Below, piece after piece: positions 1-4,990 of a stretch of 7,564 bases of DNA. Source of the DNA: Actinomycetes bacterium. GTDB lineage: Bacteria; Actinomycetota; Acidimicrobiia; Acidimicrobiales; Palsa-688. Both the position numbers and the translations under genes were made by a program. The notes beneath the pieces were generated by a model. The model was given only the letters and a program-made list of their open reading frames with translations. It searched no databases and was not told where the DNA came from. The stretch is from NCBI GenBank assembly GCA_021819345.1, contig JAKARG010000146.1, positions 1 to 7,564 on the forward strand, in the 5' to 3' direction. Numbering within the stretch: position 1 is the first letter of the stretch; the number at the start of each line of letters is the position of its first letter.

Positions 1-208
1 CGTCGGGCGACCAGCGGGGTAAGCGGTCGTCGGGCCCGCCCGACACCGGGCGTGGATGTCCACCGCCGGTGTCGGCGATCCAAAGCCGGGTCGAGGAGAC
101 GTTGGCCTCGATGTCCTGGGTGGTGACGGAATAGATCGCTCGTCTCCCGTCGGGGGAGAGGGCGACCTCTCCTGCGGCGGCGACAAGTCCGATGTCCTCT
201 GGCTGCAT
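1..208 (-). CDS. S9-family peptidase (prolyl oligopeptidase-like), N-terminal part, runs off the window
   Basis: The minus strand reads from ATG at 208-206 to the left edge without a stop. The translation begins MQPEDIGLVAAAGEVALSPD, followed by segments such as IYSVTTQDIEANVSS, LWIADTGG and LPRWSPD. The SPDGRR block and the paired WSPD are typical of the beta-propeller repeats that precede the alpha/beta hydrolase domain in S9 serine peptidases (acylaminoacyl-peptidase and dipeptidyl-peptidase types). Only about 69 residues are visible, so the catalytic Ser-Asp-His cannot be checked. An in-frame GTG at 217-215 is an alternative start; a TAG just upstream at 226-224 limits the frame. The TANNNT box TAGCGT (229-224) lies 6 nt before that GTG, which fits a leaderless or near-leaderless transcript. 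The gene diverges from the GcvT-like gene. The family call rests on motif resemblance read by eye. Confidence 0.72.
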   Translation of the reverse strand, partial: MQPEDIGLVAAAGEVALSPDGRRAIYSVTTQDIEANVSSTRLWIADTGGGHPRPVSGGPDDRLPRWSPD

Positions 209-223
209 TCCTCGCACCCGGCC

Positions 224-229
224 ACGCTA
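224..229 (-). promoter_or_regulatory. Candidate -10 box of the S9 peptidase gene
   Basis: On the minus strand TAGCGT (TANNNT form) sits 6 nt before an in-frame GTG (217) and 15 nt before the ATG (208). No clear -35 is visible, which is common in actinobacterial promoters. Positional inference only. Confidence 0.3.
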
Positions 230-276
230 CCGACGCTTCGATGCGGCCGCAGGGCTTACCGACGCTTTGCTGGCGC

Positions 277-324
277 GTCGAGGCCCGCGGTCCGCGGCCC
301 AGCCGACCGGGACGGGGCCTCGAC
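277..324. repeat. 10-bp perfect inverted repeat in the divergent intergenic region
   Basis: The region 230-451 between the two divergent genes holds no convincing gene. GTCGAGGCCC (277-286) is repeated as its exact reverse complement GGGCCTCGAC (315-324), with 28 nt between. The loop itself contains CCGCGG twice. This could be an operator, a transcript hairpin for one of the divergent genes, or a chance event in very GC-rich DNA. Confidence 0.4.
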
Positions 325-436
325 TCTGTCCTTCCACCCGTGGGGGCGCGTCGGGTCGGGGCTCTCCGGGTGGTGGGTAACGGGGGCGGGGAGCCGAGAG
401 CGGGGTAGCGGGGCGGCAGCCGAGGACCCTGGCCGC

Positions 437-442
437 TACGCT
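437..442 (+). promoter_or_regulatory. Candidate -10 box for a leaderless transcript of the GcvT-like gene
   Basis: TACGCT lies 9 nt upstream of ATG 452. No Shine-Dalgarno precedes that ATG. A TANNNT box at this distance would place the transcription start at or very near the A of the start codon. The same hexamer precedes the vapB start in the island (4807-4802, minus strand) at a similar distance. Confidence 0.38.
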
Positions 443-451
443 TCGCCTGCC

Positions 452-1573
452 ATGAGCGTGGCGACGGCTTTCCACGAGCGCATTGTCGAGCTGACCGACG
501 ACTGGATGGACCTTTTCGGCTACGCCGCGCCATCGGTCGTGACCGATGTCCTGGAGGAGTACCGGTCGGTGCGCGAGGGGGTCGGTCTGATGGACTTCTC
601 GATGCTGCGCAAGATCGACGTCACCGGTCCGGGGGCCGTCGAGCTGGTGGACGGCTTGATCACCCGGGACCTGTCCCGGGTGCGTCCCGGCCACATCGCC
701 TACGGAGCGCTCGTCGACGATGACGGGAAGATGGTCGACGACTGCACCGCGGCGGTGATCTCCGGCGACCACGTCCGCTTCTGCGGTGCCAACGACCGCG
801 ACTCGCTGATGTTCGCCGATGCGGCCGCAGGGCGTGGCATCACGGTGCACCCCTTCACAGACGAGATGCCGCACCTATGCGTGCAGGGGCCTTCCAGCCG
901 GGCGTTCCTGCAGGACCTCACGGAAAGCGACCTGTCCAATGCGGCCTTTCCCTACTACACGTTCCGCACGGACGTGTCCATCGGCGGCATTCCCGTGTTC
1001 ATGACCCGCCTCGGCTATACCGCCGAGCTCGGCTACGAGCTGTGGGTCCGACAAGAGGCGGCCCTCGAGCTCTGGGACGCGATCGTCGAGGCGGGGCGGG
1101 CCTGGTCCATGCGGCTGGTCGGCATGACTGCGCTCGACCTGTTGCGGATCGAGGGAGGCTTCATCATCGGAGGGGTGGAGTACGACACCTCGATCTCTCC
1201 CTACGAGTGCGGGCTCGGTTGGGCGGTGGACCACTCCAAGCGGCGGCTCGCCGGGAGAGCCGGGCTGGAGCGCGATCGTGAGGCGACCACCCGCCGGCTC
1301 ACGAGCATCGTCCTCGACGACGGTGGCGAAGAGGCGAGCGGAGCCACCCTCGTGCTCGCCGGCGGCGACGGGCGTCCGGTGGGGGAGGTCACCCAGGCGG
1401 TCCGTTCTCCTCTGCTCGGTGGTCGCACGCTCGGTCTTGCTCGCGTCGAGCGGCCCCACCACAGCGTCGGCACCGCAGTCACCGCCGTGCTCGACGGCCG
1501 GGAGATCGCCGGCGAGGTCGTCTCGCACCCGGTCTACGATCCGAAGCGTACCCGGGCCAAGGAGCTCTCCTGA
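452..1573 (+). CDS. Aminomethyltransferase (GcvT/T-protein) family, folate-dependent type
   Basis: This 373-residue protein has the length of glycine-cleavage T-proteins and related folate enzymes. Near the N-terminus EEYRSVREGVGLMDFSML matches the family block in which a residue pair shortly after the VR binds the pterin side. YGALVDDDGKMVDD follows the family pattern with the conserved aspartate. Around residues 190-200, GYTAELGYELWV matches the GYTGExGxE signature. A C-terminal barrel domain containing GGxPVGEVTQAVRSPLLG-like sequence follows. The family transfers one-carbon units between an amine or sulfur donor and tetrahydrofolate in the cytoplasm. The exact substrate (glycine cleavage, sarcosine or dimethylglycine, or DMSP-like) cannot be set here, and no gcvH or gcvP is in view. 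The frame is open from 56, but residues before ATG 452 are low-complexity and lack family similarity; the TACGCT box also supports 452. It overlaps the next gene by 3-4 bases, so the two are probably co-transcribed. Confidence 0.87.
   Translation: MSVATAFHERIVELTDDWMDLFGYAAPSVVTDVLEEYRSVREGVGLMDFSMLRKIDVTGPGAVELVDGLITRDLSRVRPGHIAYGALVDDDGKMVDDCTAAVISGDHVRFCGANDRDSLMFADAAAGRGITVHPFTDEMPHLCVQGPSSRAFLQDLTESDLSNAAFPYYTFRTDVSIGGIPVFMTRLGYTAELGYELWVRQEAALELWDAIVEAGRAWSMRLVGMTALDLLRIEGGFIIGGVEYDTSISPYECGLGWAVDHSKRRLAGRAGLERDREATTRRLTSIVLDDGGEEASGATLVLAGGDGRPVGEVTQAVRSPLLGGRTLGLARVERPHHSVGTAVTAVLDGREIAGEVVSHPVYDPKRTRAKELS
1559..1564 (+). promoter_or_regulatory. Shine-Dalgarno deciding an unusual CTG start
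   Basis: AAGGAG ends 5 nt before CTG 1570-1572. That spacing is ideal for initiation, and the CTG overlaps the TGA stop (1571-1573) of the upstream gene. This is the usual geometry of a translationally coupled ATGA overlap, with CTG in place of ATG. Confidence 0.6.
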
Positions 1574-2865
1574 CCCCTTCCCTGCCTGATCTGGTTGCGC
1601 CGCCAGAGGAGATCCGACGCTCCTTCGCGCTCGACCCGGAGGTCGCCTACCTGAACCACGGCGGCTTCGGCGCATGCCCCCTGCCGGTGCTGGAAGCCCG
1701 CCGGAGCGAGCTGGAGCGGATCGAAGCCGACCCCTCCGACTTCTACCGCCACCACGTCGGTCGGTCCCTTGTCGACGCCCTGGTCCCGGTCGCCGGCGCC
1801 CTCGGCGCCGACCCTGGCGATCTGGCGTGGGTGCCGAACACCACCTTCGGGCTCAACTTGGTGGCCCGCTCCCTGGTGGGCAGGCTCGGGCCGGGCGACG
1901 AGGTCCTCACCACCGACCTCGAGTACGGCTCCCAGGTGATGCTGTGGCGCTGGCTGTGCGAGCGAGCCGGCGCCGAGCTCCGCTTCGCTCCGGTGGGGGA
2001 GGTGGGCGCCGAGGACGTGCCGGGGTTGCTGGAGAGCCTCGTCACCAGTAGGACGCGTGTCGCCTTCCTCTCCCACATCACTTCGGCTACGGCCCGGCGG
2101 CTGCCGGTCGAGGACGTCGCTCGCCGGTTACGGGCCCGAGGGGTGGTGGTGGTCGTGGACGGCGCCCACGCACCCGGCCAGATCCCTCTCGACCTCCACG
2201 CCATCGGCTGCAACTACTACGTCGGCAACCTGCACAAGTGGTTCGGCGCGCCGCGTGGTGCGGCAGTGCTCCACGCTCCGGGCCCAGAGGCCCAATCTGC
2301 CTTGGACCCGCTGGTCGTGAGCTGGGGCGGCACCGATCCGTCGTCGCTCCTCGCCGAGCGGGTCCACTCGCCGGGGACCGTCGACCCCACCACCTACCTC
2401 GCAGCCCCTGCGGGGGTGGCGTTCCACCGGGAGGTCCTGGCGCCGGCCAGGTCTGCCGCCAGGGCCCGTCTGGGAGCTGCCGCATCTGCGTTGGCCGCTC
2501 TCGGCTTCGAGCGCGTCGGTGGCCAAGAGGAGGACCTGATGATGGCCGCCTTCTGGTTCCCCGAGGGAGCCGGAGTCGGTTCGGTCGCCGGGGCTGCGTC
2601 GGTCGCCGGGGTTGCAGGGGTGGCCGGGTTTGCCTCGCCGGAAGATCGGGCCGCGCAGGACGGCTCGGCATCCCGTCGCCTCGACCCGGCGCGGCTCGGC
2701 GCAGCCTTGCAGGAGGCGAAGGTCGAGGCGATCCTGACCGAGAAGGGTGGCCGGTCCCTGCTGCGCATCTGCGTCGCGTGGTACACGACCGACGAGGACA
2801 TCGAGCGCCTGCTCGGGGTGCTGGGAGCGTGGCTCGGCCGCTCAGGTGCCAGGGGGTCCGAGTAG
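1570..2865 (+). CDS. Class V PLP-dependent aminotransferase, isopenicillin N epimerase-like
   Basis: Taken from CTG 1570 the protein is 431 residues. AYLNHGGFGACP (about residues 26-37) is the N-terminal signature of isopenicillin-N-epimerase-like class V enzymes. VVVVDGAHAPGQ holds the PLP-pyridine aspartate (about D197), and GNLHKWFGAPRG holds the Schiff-base lysine (about K223). C-terminal LLRICVAWYTTDEDIERLL is also family-like. The first ATG/GTG/TTG in frame is GTG 1687, which would delete the N-terminal signature; the only well-placed start is CTG 1570 behind AAGGAG. Family members catalyse PLP chemistry on amino acids (epimerase, desulfurase or aminotransferase), so the substrate is open. 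A low-complexity insert (about residues 338-355) is made of degenerate 18-bp repeats. Coupling to the GcvT-like gene suggests a shared amino-acid or one-carbon pathway, which is inference. Confidence 0.85.
   Translation: MTPSLPDLVAPPEEIRRSFALDPEVAYLNHGGFGACPLPVLEARRSELERIEADPSDFYRHHVGRSLVDALVPVAGALGADPGDLAWVPNTTFGLNLVARSLVGRLGPGDEVLTTDLEYGSQVMLWRWLCERAGAELRFAPVGEVGAEDVPGLLESLVTSRTRVAFLSHITSATARRLPVEDVARRLRARGVVVVVDGAHAPGQIPLDLHAIGCNYYVGNLHKWFGAPRGAAVLHAPGPEAQSALDPLVVSWGGTDPSSLLAERVHSPGTVDPTTYLAAPAGVAFHREVLAPARSAARARLGAAASALAALGFERVGGQEEDLMMAAFWFPEGAGVGSVAGAASVAGVAGVAGFASPEDRAAQDGSASRRLDPARLGAALQEAKVEAILTEKGGRSLLRICVAWYTTDEDIERLLGVLGAWLGRSGARGSE
2581..2634 (+). repeat. In-frame 18-bp degenerate tandem repeat, three copies
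   Basis: Copies at 2581-2598, 2599-2616 and 2617-2634 encode SVAGAA, SVAGVA and GVAGFA inside the aminotransferase. The first two copies differ at three bases. The insert lies between the conserved FWFPEG block and the C-terminal domain, so it probably forms an exposed loop. It looks like recent slippage expansion. Confidence 0.7.
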
Positions 2866-2867
2866 GA

Positions 2868-2929
2868 CCGCTCGGAGCCCGGCGCTGGCCGCTCGGAGCC
2901 CGGCGCTGGCCGCTCGGAGCCGGCGTTCC
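2868..2929. repeat. 21-bp tandem repeat, nearly three copies
   Basis: CCGCTCGGAGCCCGGCGCTGG occurs perfectly at 2868-2888 and 2889-2909. A third, slightly shortened and altered copy runs from 2910 to about 2929. The array starts two bases after the stop of the aminotransferase gene. With no spacers between copies it is not a CRISPR array. Confidence 0.9.
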
Positions 2930-2934
2930 CCGGA

Positions 2935-2978
2935 CTGGGCCCCGTAGGCGACCATATGTGGTCCGCTACGGGACCCAG
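2935..2978. repeat. Long imperfect hairpin downstream of the aminotransferase
   Basis: CTGGG (2935-2939) pairs with CCCAG (2974-2978), CCCGTAG (2941-2947) with CTACGGG (2966-2972), and GACCA (2950-2954) with TGGTC (2959-2963). A 1x1 and a 2x2 mismatch interrupt the stem, and TATG forms the loop. There is no T-run behind it. It may end or protect the operon mRNA, or be a protein-binding palindrome. Confidence 0.55.
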
Positions 2979-3010
2979 CTCGGCCGAGGAGCGCTAGCGG
3001 AGCCCTCGCC

Positions 3011-3038
3011 GGCAGACCGCAGGGCCGTCGGGTCTGCC
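3011..3038 (+). terminator. Terminator-like stem-loop between the operon and the tRNA
   Basis: GGCAGACC (3011-3018) and GGTCTGCC (3031-3038) form a perfect 8-bp stem with a 12-nt loop, followed by TTGCTAAGCTTCTATTT, a weakly T-rich tail. It could stop transcription from the upstream operon before the tRNA. The absence of a solid T-run lowers confidence. Confidence 0.42.
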
Positions 3039-3042
3039 TTGC

Positions 3043-3048
3043 TAAGCT
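3043..3048 (+). promoter_or_regulatory. Candidate -10 box for the tRNA-Thr gene
   Basis: TAAGCT (TANNNT form) lies in the only AT-rich stretch of this intergenic region (about 3038-3056), 23 nt before the mature tRNA 5' end. No clear -35 is visible. Confidence 0.3.
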
Positions 3049-3071
3049 TCTATTTCCCGCTTGGCGGATCC

Positions 3072-3147
3072 GCCCGAGTAGCTCAGCCGGCAGAGCAACG
3101 CACTCGTAATGCGTAGGTCAGCGGTTCGATTCCGCTCTCGGGCTCCA
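3072..3147 (+). tRNA. tRNA-Thr (anticodon CGT), CCA encoded
   Basis: A full cloverleaf can be folded by eye. The acceptor stem is GCCCGAG (3072-3078) with CTCGGGC (3137-3143). The D stem is GCTC/GAGC (3081-3084, 3093-3096). The anticodon stem ACGCA/TGCGT (3098-3102, 3110-3114) carries loop CTCGTAA with anticodon CGT at 3105-3107, which reads ACG threonine codons. The T arm is AGCGG-TTCGATT-CCGCT (3120-3136). The discriminator is T and CCA is encoded at 3145-3147. Its 3' half (3101-3146) doubles as the attachment site of the downstream element, which restores a complete tRNA gene on integration. Confidence 0.96.
3101..3146. repeat. attL: tRNA-proximal direct repeat of the integrated element
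   Basis: These 46 bases, from the anticodon stem/loop to the second base of CCA, recur at 6094-6139 with one mismatch (T at 3126, C at 6119). An integrase lies directly downstream. Integration of tyrosine-recombinase elements into the 3' half of tRNA genes, starting at the anticodon loop, is well established for this class. Confidence 0.9.
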
Positions 3148-3207
3148 GTCCAGATCACTGCAGGTCAGAGCGGTGATCGCGTGGACGTCTCACCCTCCCA
3201 GTGTGTC

Positions 3208-3228
3208 GTCCCAACAGTTGTCCCAACA
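3208..3228. repeat. Paired 12-bp-spaced direct repeat upstream of the integrase
   Basis: GTCCCAACA occurs at 3208-3216 and 3220-3228, exactly 12 bp apart. It sits between the attL core and the integrase start. Short direct repeats here are the expected place for arm-type binding sites of a tyrosine integrase or for excisionase sites. No binding evidence can be seen. Confidence 0.5.
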
Positions 3229-3256
3229 ACGGGGCAGCCGGGGAGGGAGTAGTGCG

Positions 3257-4128
3257 ATGGCGGGGAGCCTTCGGCGGCGGCCCGATCGGGGGGCTGATAC
3301 CTGGGAGCTGCGCGTGTACCCGGGCCGGGACGCGGCCGGCAAGCTCCGGCACCGCAGCGTGCTGTTCCGGGAGACCAAGCGCTCGGCGCAGCGGGAGCTG
3401 GCACGACTGACCGCCGAACAGGACCGTGCGCCTGCCGTGGTGCCCGAAGAAGCCGCTCGGGCGTGGGGTCCCGCAACCACCATCAACGACGCCATCGAGG
3501 CATGGCAGGCCAACGGCTGGGACGATCTCTCGCCGAGCACGGCCCGGCACTACGAGGGCGTGTGGAGAGTGAACATCCACGACCCGATCGGCCGGCGTCG
3601 GATCGCCAGCCTCGGGTCCTACGACGTGGAGCGCTACTTCCGGGACCTGAAGACGGCCGGGCTGTCCCAGGCGTCGGTCCGCTACGTCCGGGCCGTGCTG
3701 CATCGAGCTTGCCGGCTGGCCCGCAAGTGGAGCAACAACACCCTCCCGAACCCGATCACCGACACGAGCTGCCGGAGTGGTCCCTGGCGGAGTAGGGCCC
3801 GGCGGTGTGGTCTCTCTCCGCCGATGAGGTCCGTCTGCTGCTCACCGCCGCTTCCGACGATCGCGACCCACGGGTATCGGCGTTCGTCCGCCTGCTGGCA
3901 GCGACGGGGATGAGGCGCGGGGAGGCGTGGGCGGTGTCGCCGTCGCCGTGGACCTCGCGACGATCGACCAGCTCCGCCACTTCCAGTCGACCGAGCTCGA
4001 CCGAGTGATCAGCGAGTTCCAGAAGCAAGCCCGCCTCGGCTGGTCGACGATGCACGTGGCCCGCCACTACACCGGTGCCGTGTCGCCCGAGGATCGGCGA
4101 GCAGCAGAGCACATGGACACACCCTCCT
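3257..4128 (+). pseudogene. Tyrosine-recombinase integrase, disrupted
   Basis: Translation starts at ATG 3257 after a GGGAGGGAG-type ribosome site. Residues 1-60 form the arm-binding domain (WELRVYPGRDAAGKLRHRSV, then ETKRSAQRELARLTAEQ). A core-binding domain follows (TINDAIEAWQANGW, LSPSTARHYEGVW, VRYVRAVLHRACRLARKW). Near 3766 the frame must step back one base, as if one base were lost, to continue as ELPEWSLAE. A TAG at 3793-3795 then interrupts it. The catalytic domain resumes (VWSLSADEVRLLL, LLAATGMRRGEA) with the first catalytic arginine. After about 3925 a third frame gives VAVDLATIDQLRHF and then LGWSTMHVARHYTGAVSPEDR, which resembles the C-terminal block with the nucleophilic tyrosine. 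The intervening H-x-x-R region is missing, implying an internal deletion. The gene is surely non-functional if the sequence is correct; assignment of the last segment is less sure. Confidence 0.82.
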
Positions 4129-4190
4129 CGGCTGACGAGCGGACGCCTGTAACGGGACAGCGGTCCAGGAACGCCTCGCTGCGCAGGCCC

Positions 4191-4203
4191 GGCAGTCACT
4201 GCC
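4191..4203. repeat. Short palindrome between the convergent integrase remnant and HTH gene
   Basis: GGCAGT and ACTGCC flank a single C, giving a perfect 6-bp inverted repeat, and CAGTCAC is repeated 10 bp further on (4203-4209 region). It abuts the stop codon of the HTH gene. It may be a small terminator hairpin, but nothing more supports that. Confidence 0.25.
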
Positions 4204-4205
4204 AG

Positions 4206-4445
4206 TCACCCCGGCGCCAACGGCTGTGCGCCGGCGGGCAGTGTGGCTCTCTGCGCAGTGGCGTAGGGGCCGAGGTCTCCGTGGAGGAGTCGCTCGACAG
4301 CTCGGCGAGGGATCCGGAAGCGGCCGTTGATCGTGAACACCGGCAGCGGCAGGTCACCCCGCTCGATGGCCCGGTAGATCGACGATCGGCTCTGGCCCAG
4401 GAGCACGGCGGTGTCCTCGACGCCGAGGAGCGGCTTGGAGCTCAC
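4206..4445 (-). CDS. Excisionase-like helix-turn-helix DNA-binding protein
   Basis: From GTG 4445 this is a 79-residue protein. Residues 5-55 form the compact winged HTH seen in excisionase/MerR-like (HTH_17) proteins: LLGVEDTAVLLGQSRSSIYR is the helix-turn-helix, ERGDLPLPVF leads into the wing INGRFRIPRRAV, and helix ERLL closes it. Such proteins in integrated elements act as recombination directionality factors that bend DNA near att sites, or as local repressors. The proline- and alanine-rich tail (from about residue 60) has no recognisable domain. The start lies inside the remnant of vapC in another frame, with no good Shine-Dalgarno, so its original promoter and leader were probably lost. 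It converges with the broken integrase. It appears intact, but its partner is dead. Confidence 0.72.
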   Translation of the reverse strand: MSSKPLLGVEDTAVLLGQSRSSIYRAIERGDLPLPVFTINGRFRIPRRAVERLLHGDLGPYATAQRATLPAGAQPLAPG

Positions 4446-4539
4446 CGCGATGGACGCGCACCACCTGGGCGCAGTCGCTGTGACGGTCGGAGCGTCGGTC
4501 GGCTGCAGCAAGCCAGACGTTGGTGTCGACCAGCAGCAC
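4438..4539 (-). pseudogene. VapC-type PIN-domain toxin, N-terminal stub
   Basis: From GTG 4539, 12 nt after the vapB stop, the frame reads MLLVDTNVWLAAADRRSD and continues to HRGEL. VDTNV holds the first invariant acidic residue of the PIN ribonuclease active site. After about 34 residues family-like sequence stops, at GAGCTC (4438-4443), where the HTH gene starts in another frame. The open frame runs on to 4354 with arginine-rich shadow sequence. A full VapC is about 130 residues with three or four acidic catalytic residues; only the first is kept, so the toxin should be dead. Position directly behind an intact antitoxin supports the VapC call. Confidence 0.75.
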
Positions 4540-4551
4540 CCCGCGAGCAGC

Positions 4552-4794
4552 TCAGCCGGCGGCTCGCCGGGCCGCAGCCTCGGCGCGCAGCTCTCGGGTA
4601 TCACGCCCGGCCCACGACGGGTCACCGGAGTCCCCAGAGCCGATGAAATCTTCCAGGGCGTCGACCTCGCTGCCGGCGCGCAGTCCAGCGGCGAGCAGCT
4701 CGGCGGTCAGCTCATCCACGCTCACGCCCCGCCGGGCCGCTTCGATGGCCAAGCGGTCAGCCAGGTCTTCGCTCAGATGCACGATCGTCGACAT
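4552..4794 (-). CDS. vapB: VapB-type antitoxin, ribbon-helix-helix
   Basis: This 80-residue protein starts at ATG 4794. The N-terminus MSTIVHLSEDLADRLAIEAA is a ribbon-helix-helix DNA-binding fold: a beta strand, then an amphipathic helix, then RRGVSVDELTAELLAAGL as the second helix. The acidic middle (ALEDFIGSGDSGDPSW) and C-terminal helix RELRAEAAARR are typical of the toxin-binding tail of VapB antitoxins. The antitoxin normally wraps the VapC PIN nuclease and represses its own operon. Here the toxin gene behind it is cut after about 34 residues, so this is an orphan antitoxin. A TACGCT box 7 nt upstream of the ATG suggests its own leaderless transcript. The protein appears intact and could still repress or neutralise a related VapBC elsewhere in the genome, which is inference. 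Confidence 0.83.
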   Translation of the reverse strand: MSTIVHLSEDLADRLAIEAARRGVSVDELTAELLAAGLRAGSEVDALEDFIGSGDSGDPSWAGRDTRELRAEAAARRAAG

Positions 4795-4801
4795 CCCTAC
4801 C

Positions 4802-4807
4802 AGCGTA
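4802..4807 (-). promoter_or_regulatory. Candidate -10 box for a leaderless vapB transcript
   Basis: TACGCT on the minus strand ends 7 nt before ATG 4794. The spacing would start transcription at the A of the start codon. The same hexamer stands before the GcvT-like gene at nearly the same distance. No -35 is evident. Confidence 0.42.
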
Positions 4808-4990
4808 GAGCCCGGCGTCGGGCTCAGCCGTCCTTCTAGCGAGCCCGCGGCCGGTGCCTCGACCGGTCCTCGCGTGGTGCTTTCGACGCGACGCTGGCAG
4901 GCGAAGAAGACGGCTTGTGCCCTGCGCCGTCCCGCTCGGGCGCCCAAGAGATGGTCGAGGAGGACAGCTCGGGGGTGGTTGCTGCCAGCT

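Noticed and set aside
56..451. The 5' extension of the GcvT-like frame to 56
   Set aside because: It is low-complexity, lacks family similarity, and overlaps the divergent S9 peptidase start and its promoter region.
227..2076. Long antisense frames under the GcvT-like and aminotransferase genes (for example 875-1675 and 1534-2076, minus)
   Set aside because: They mirror strongly biased plus-strand genes and have arginine/proline-rich composition without motifs.
2868..2929. The 21-bp array as a CRISPR
   Set aside because: The copies are head-to-tail without spacers and no cas genes are present.
2238..3116. Plus-strand frame running through the aminotransferase 3' half into the tRNA
   Set aside because: It is an off-frame shadow ending in tRNA sequence, with no domain visible.
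3927..4646. One continuous 239-residue protein after the integrase
   Set aside because: Only its first 60 or so residues resemble integrase sequence. The rest is the shadow of the minus-strand HTH and vapC region.
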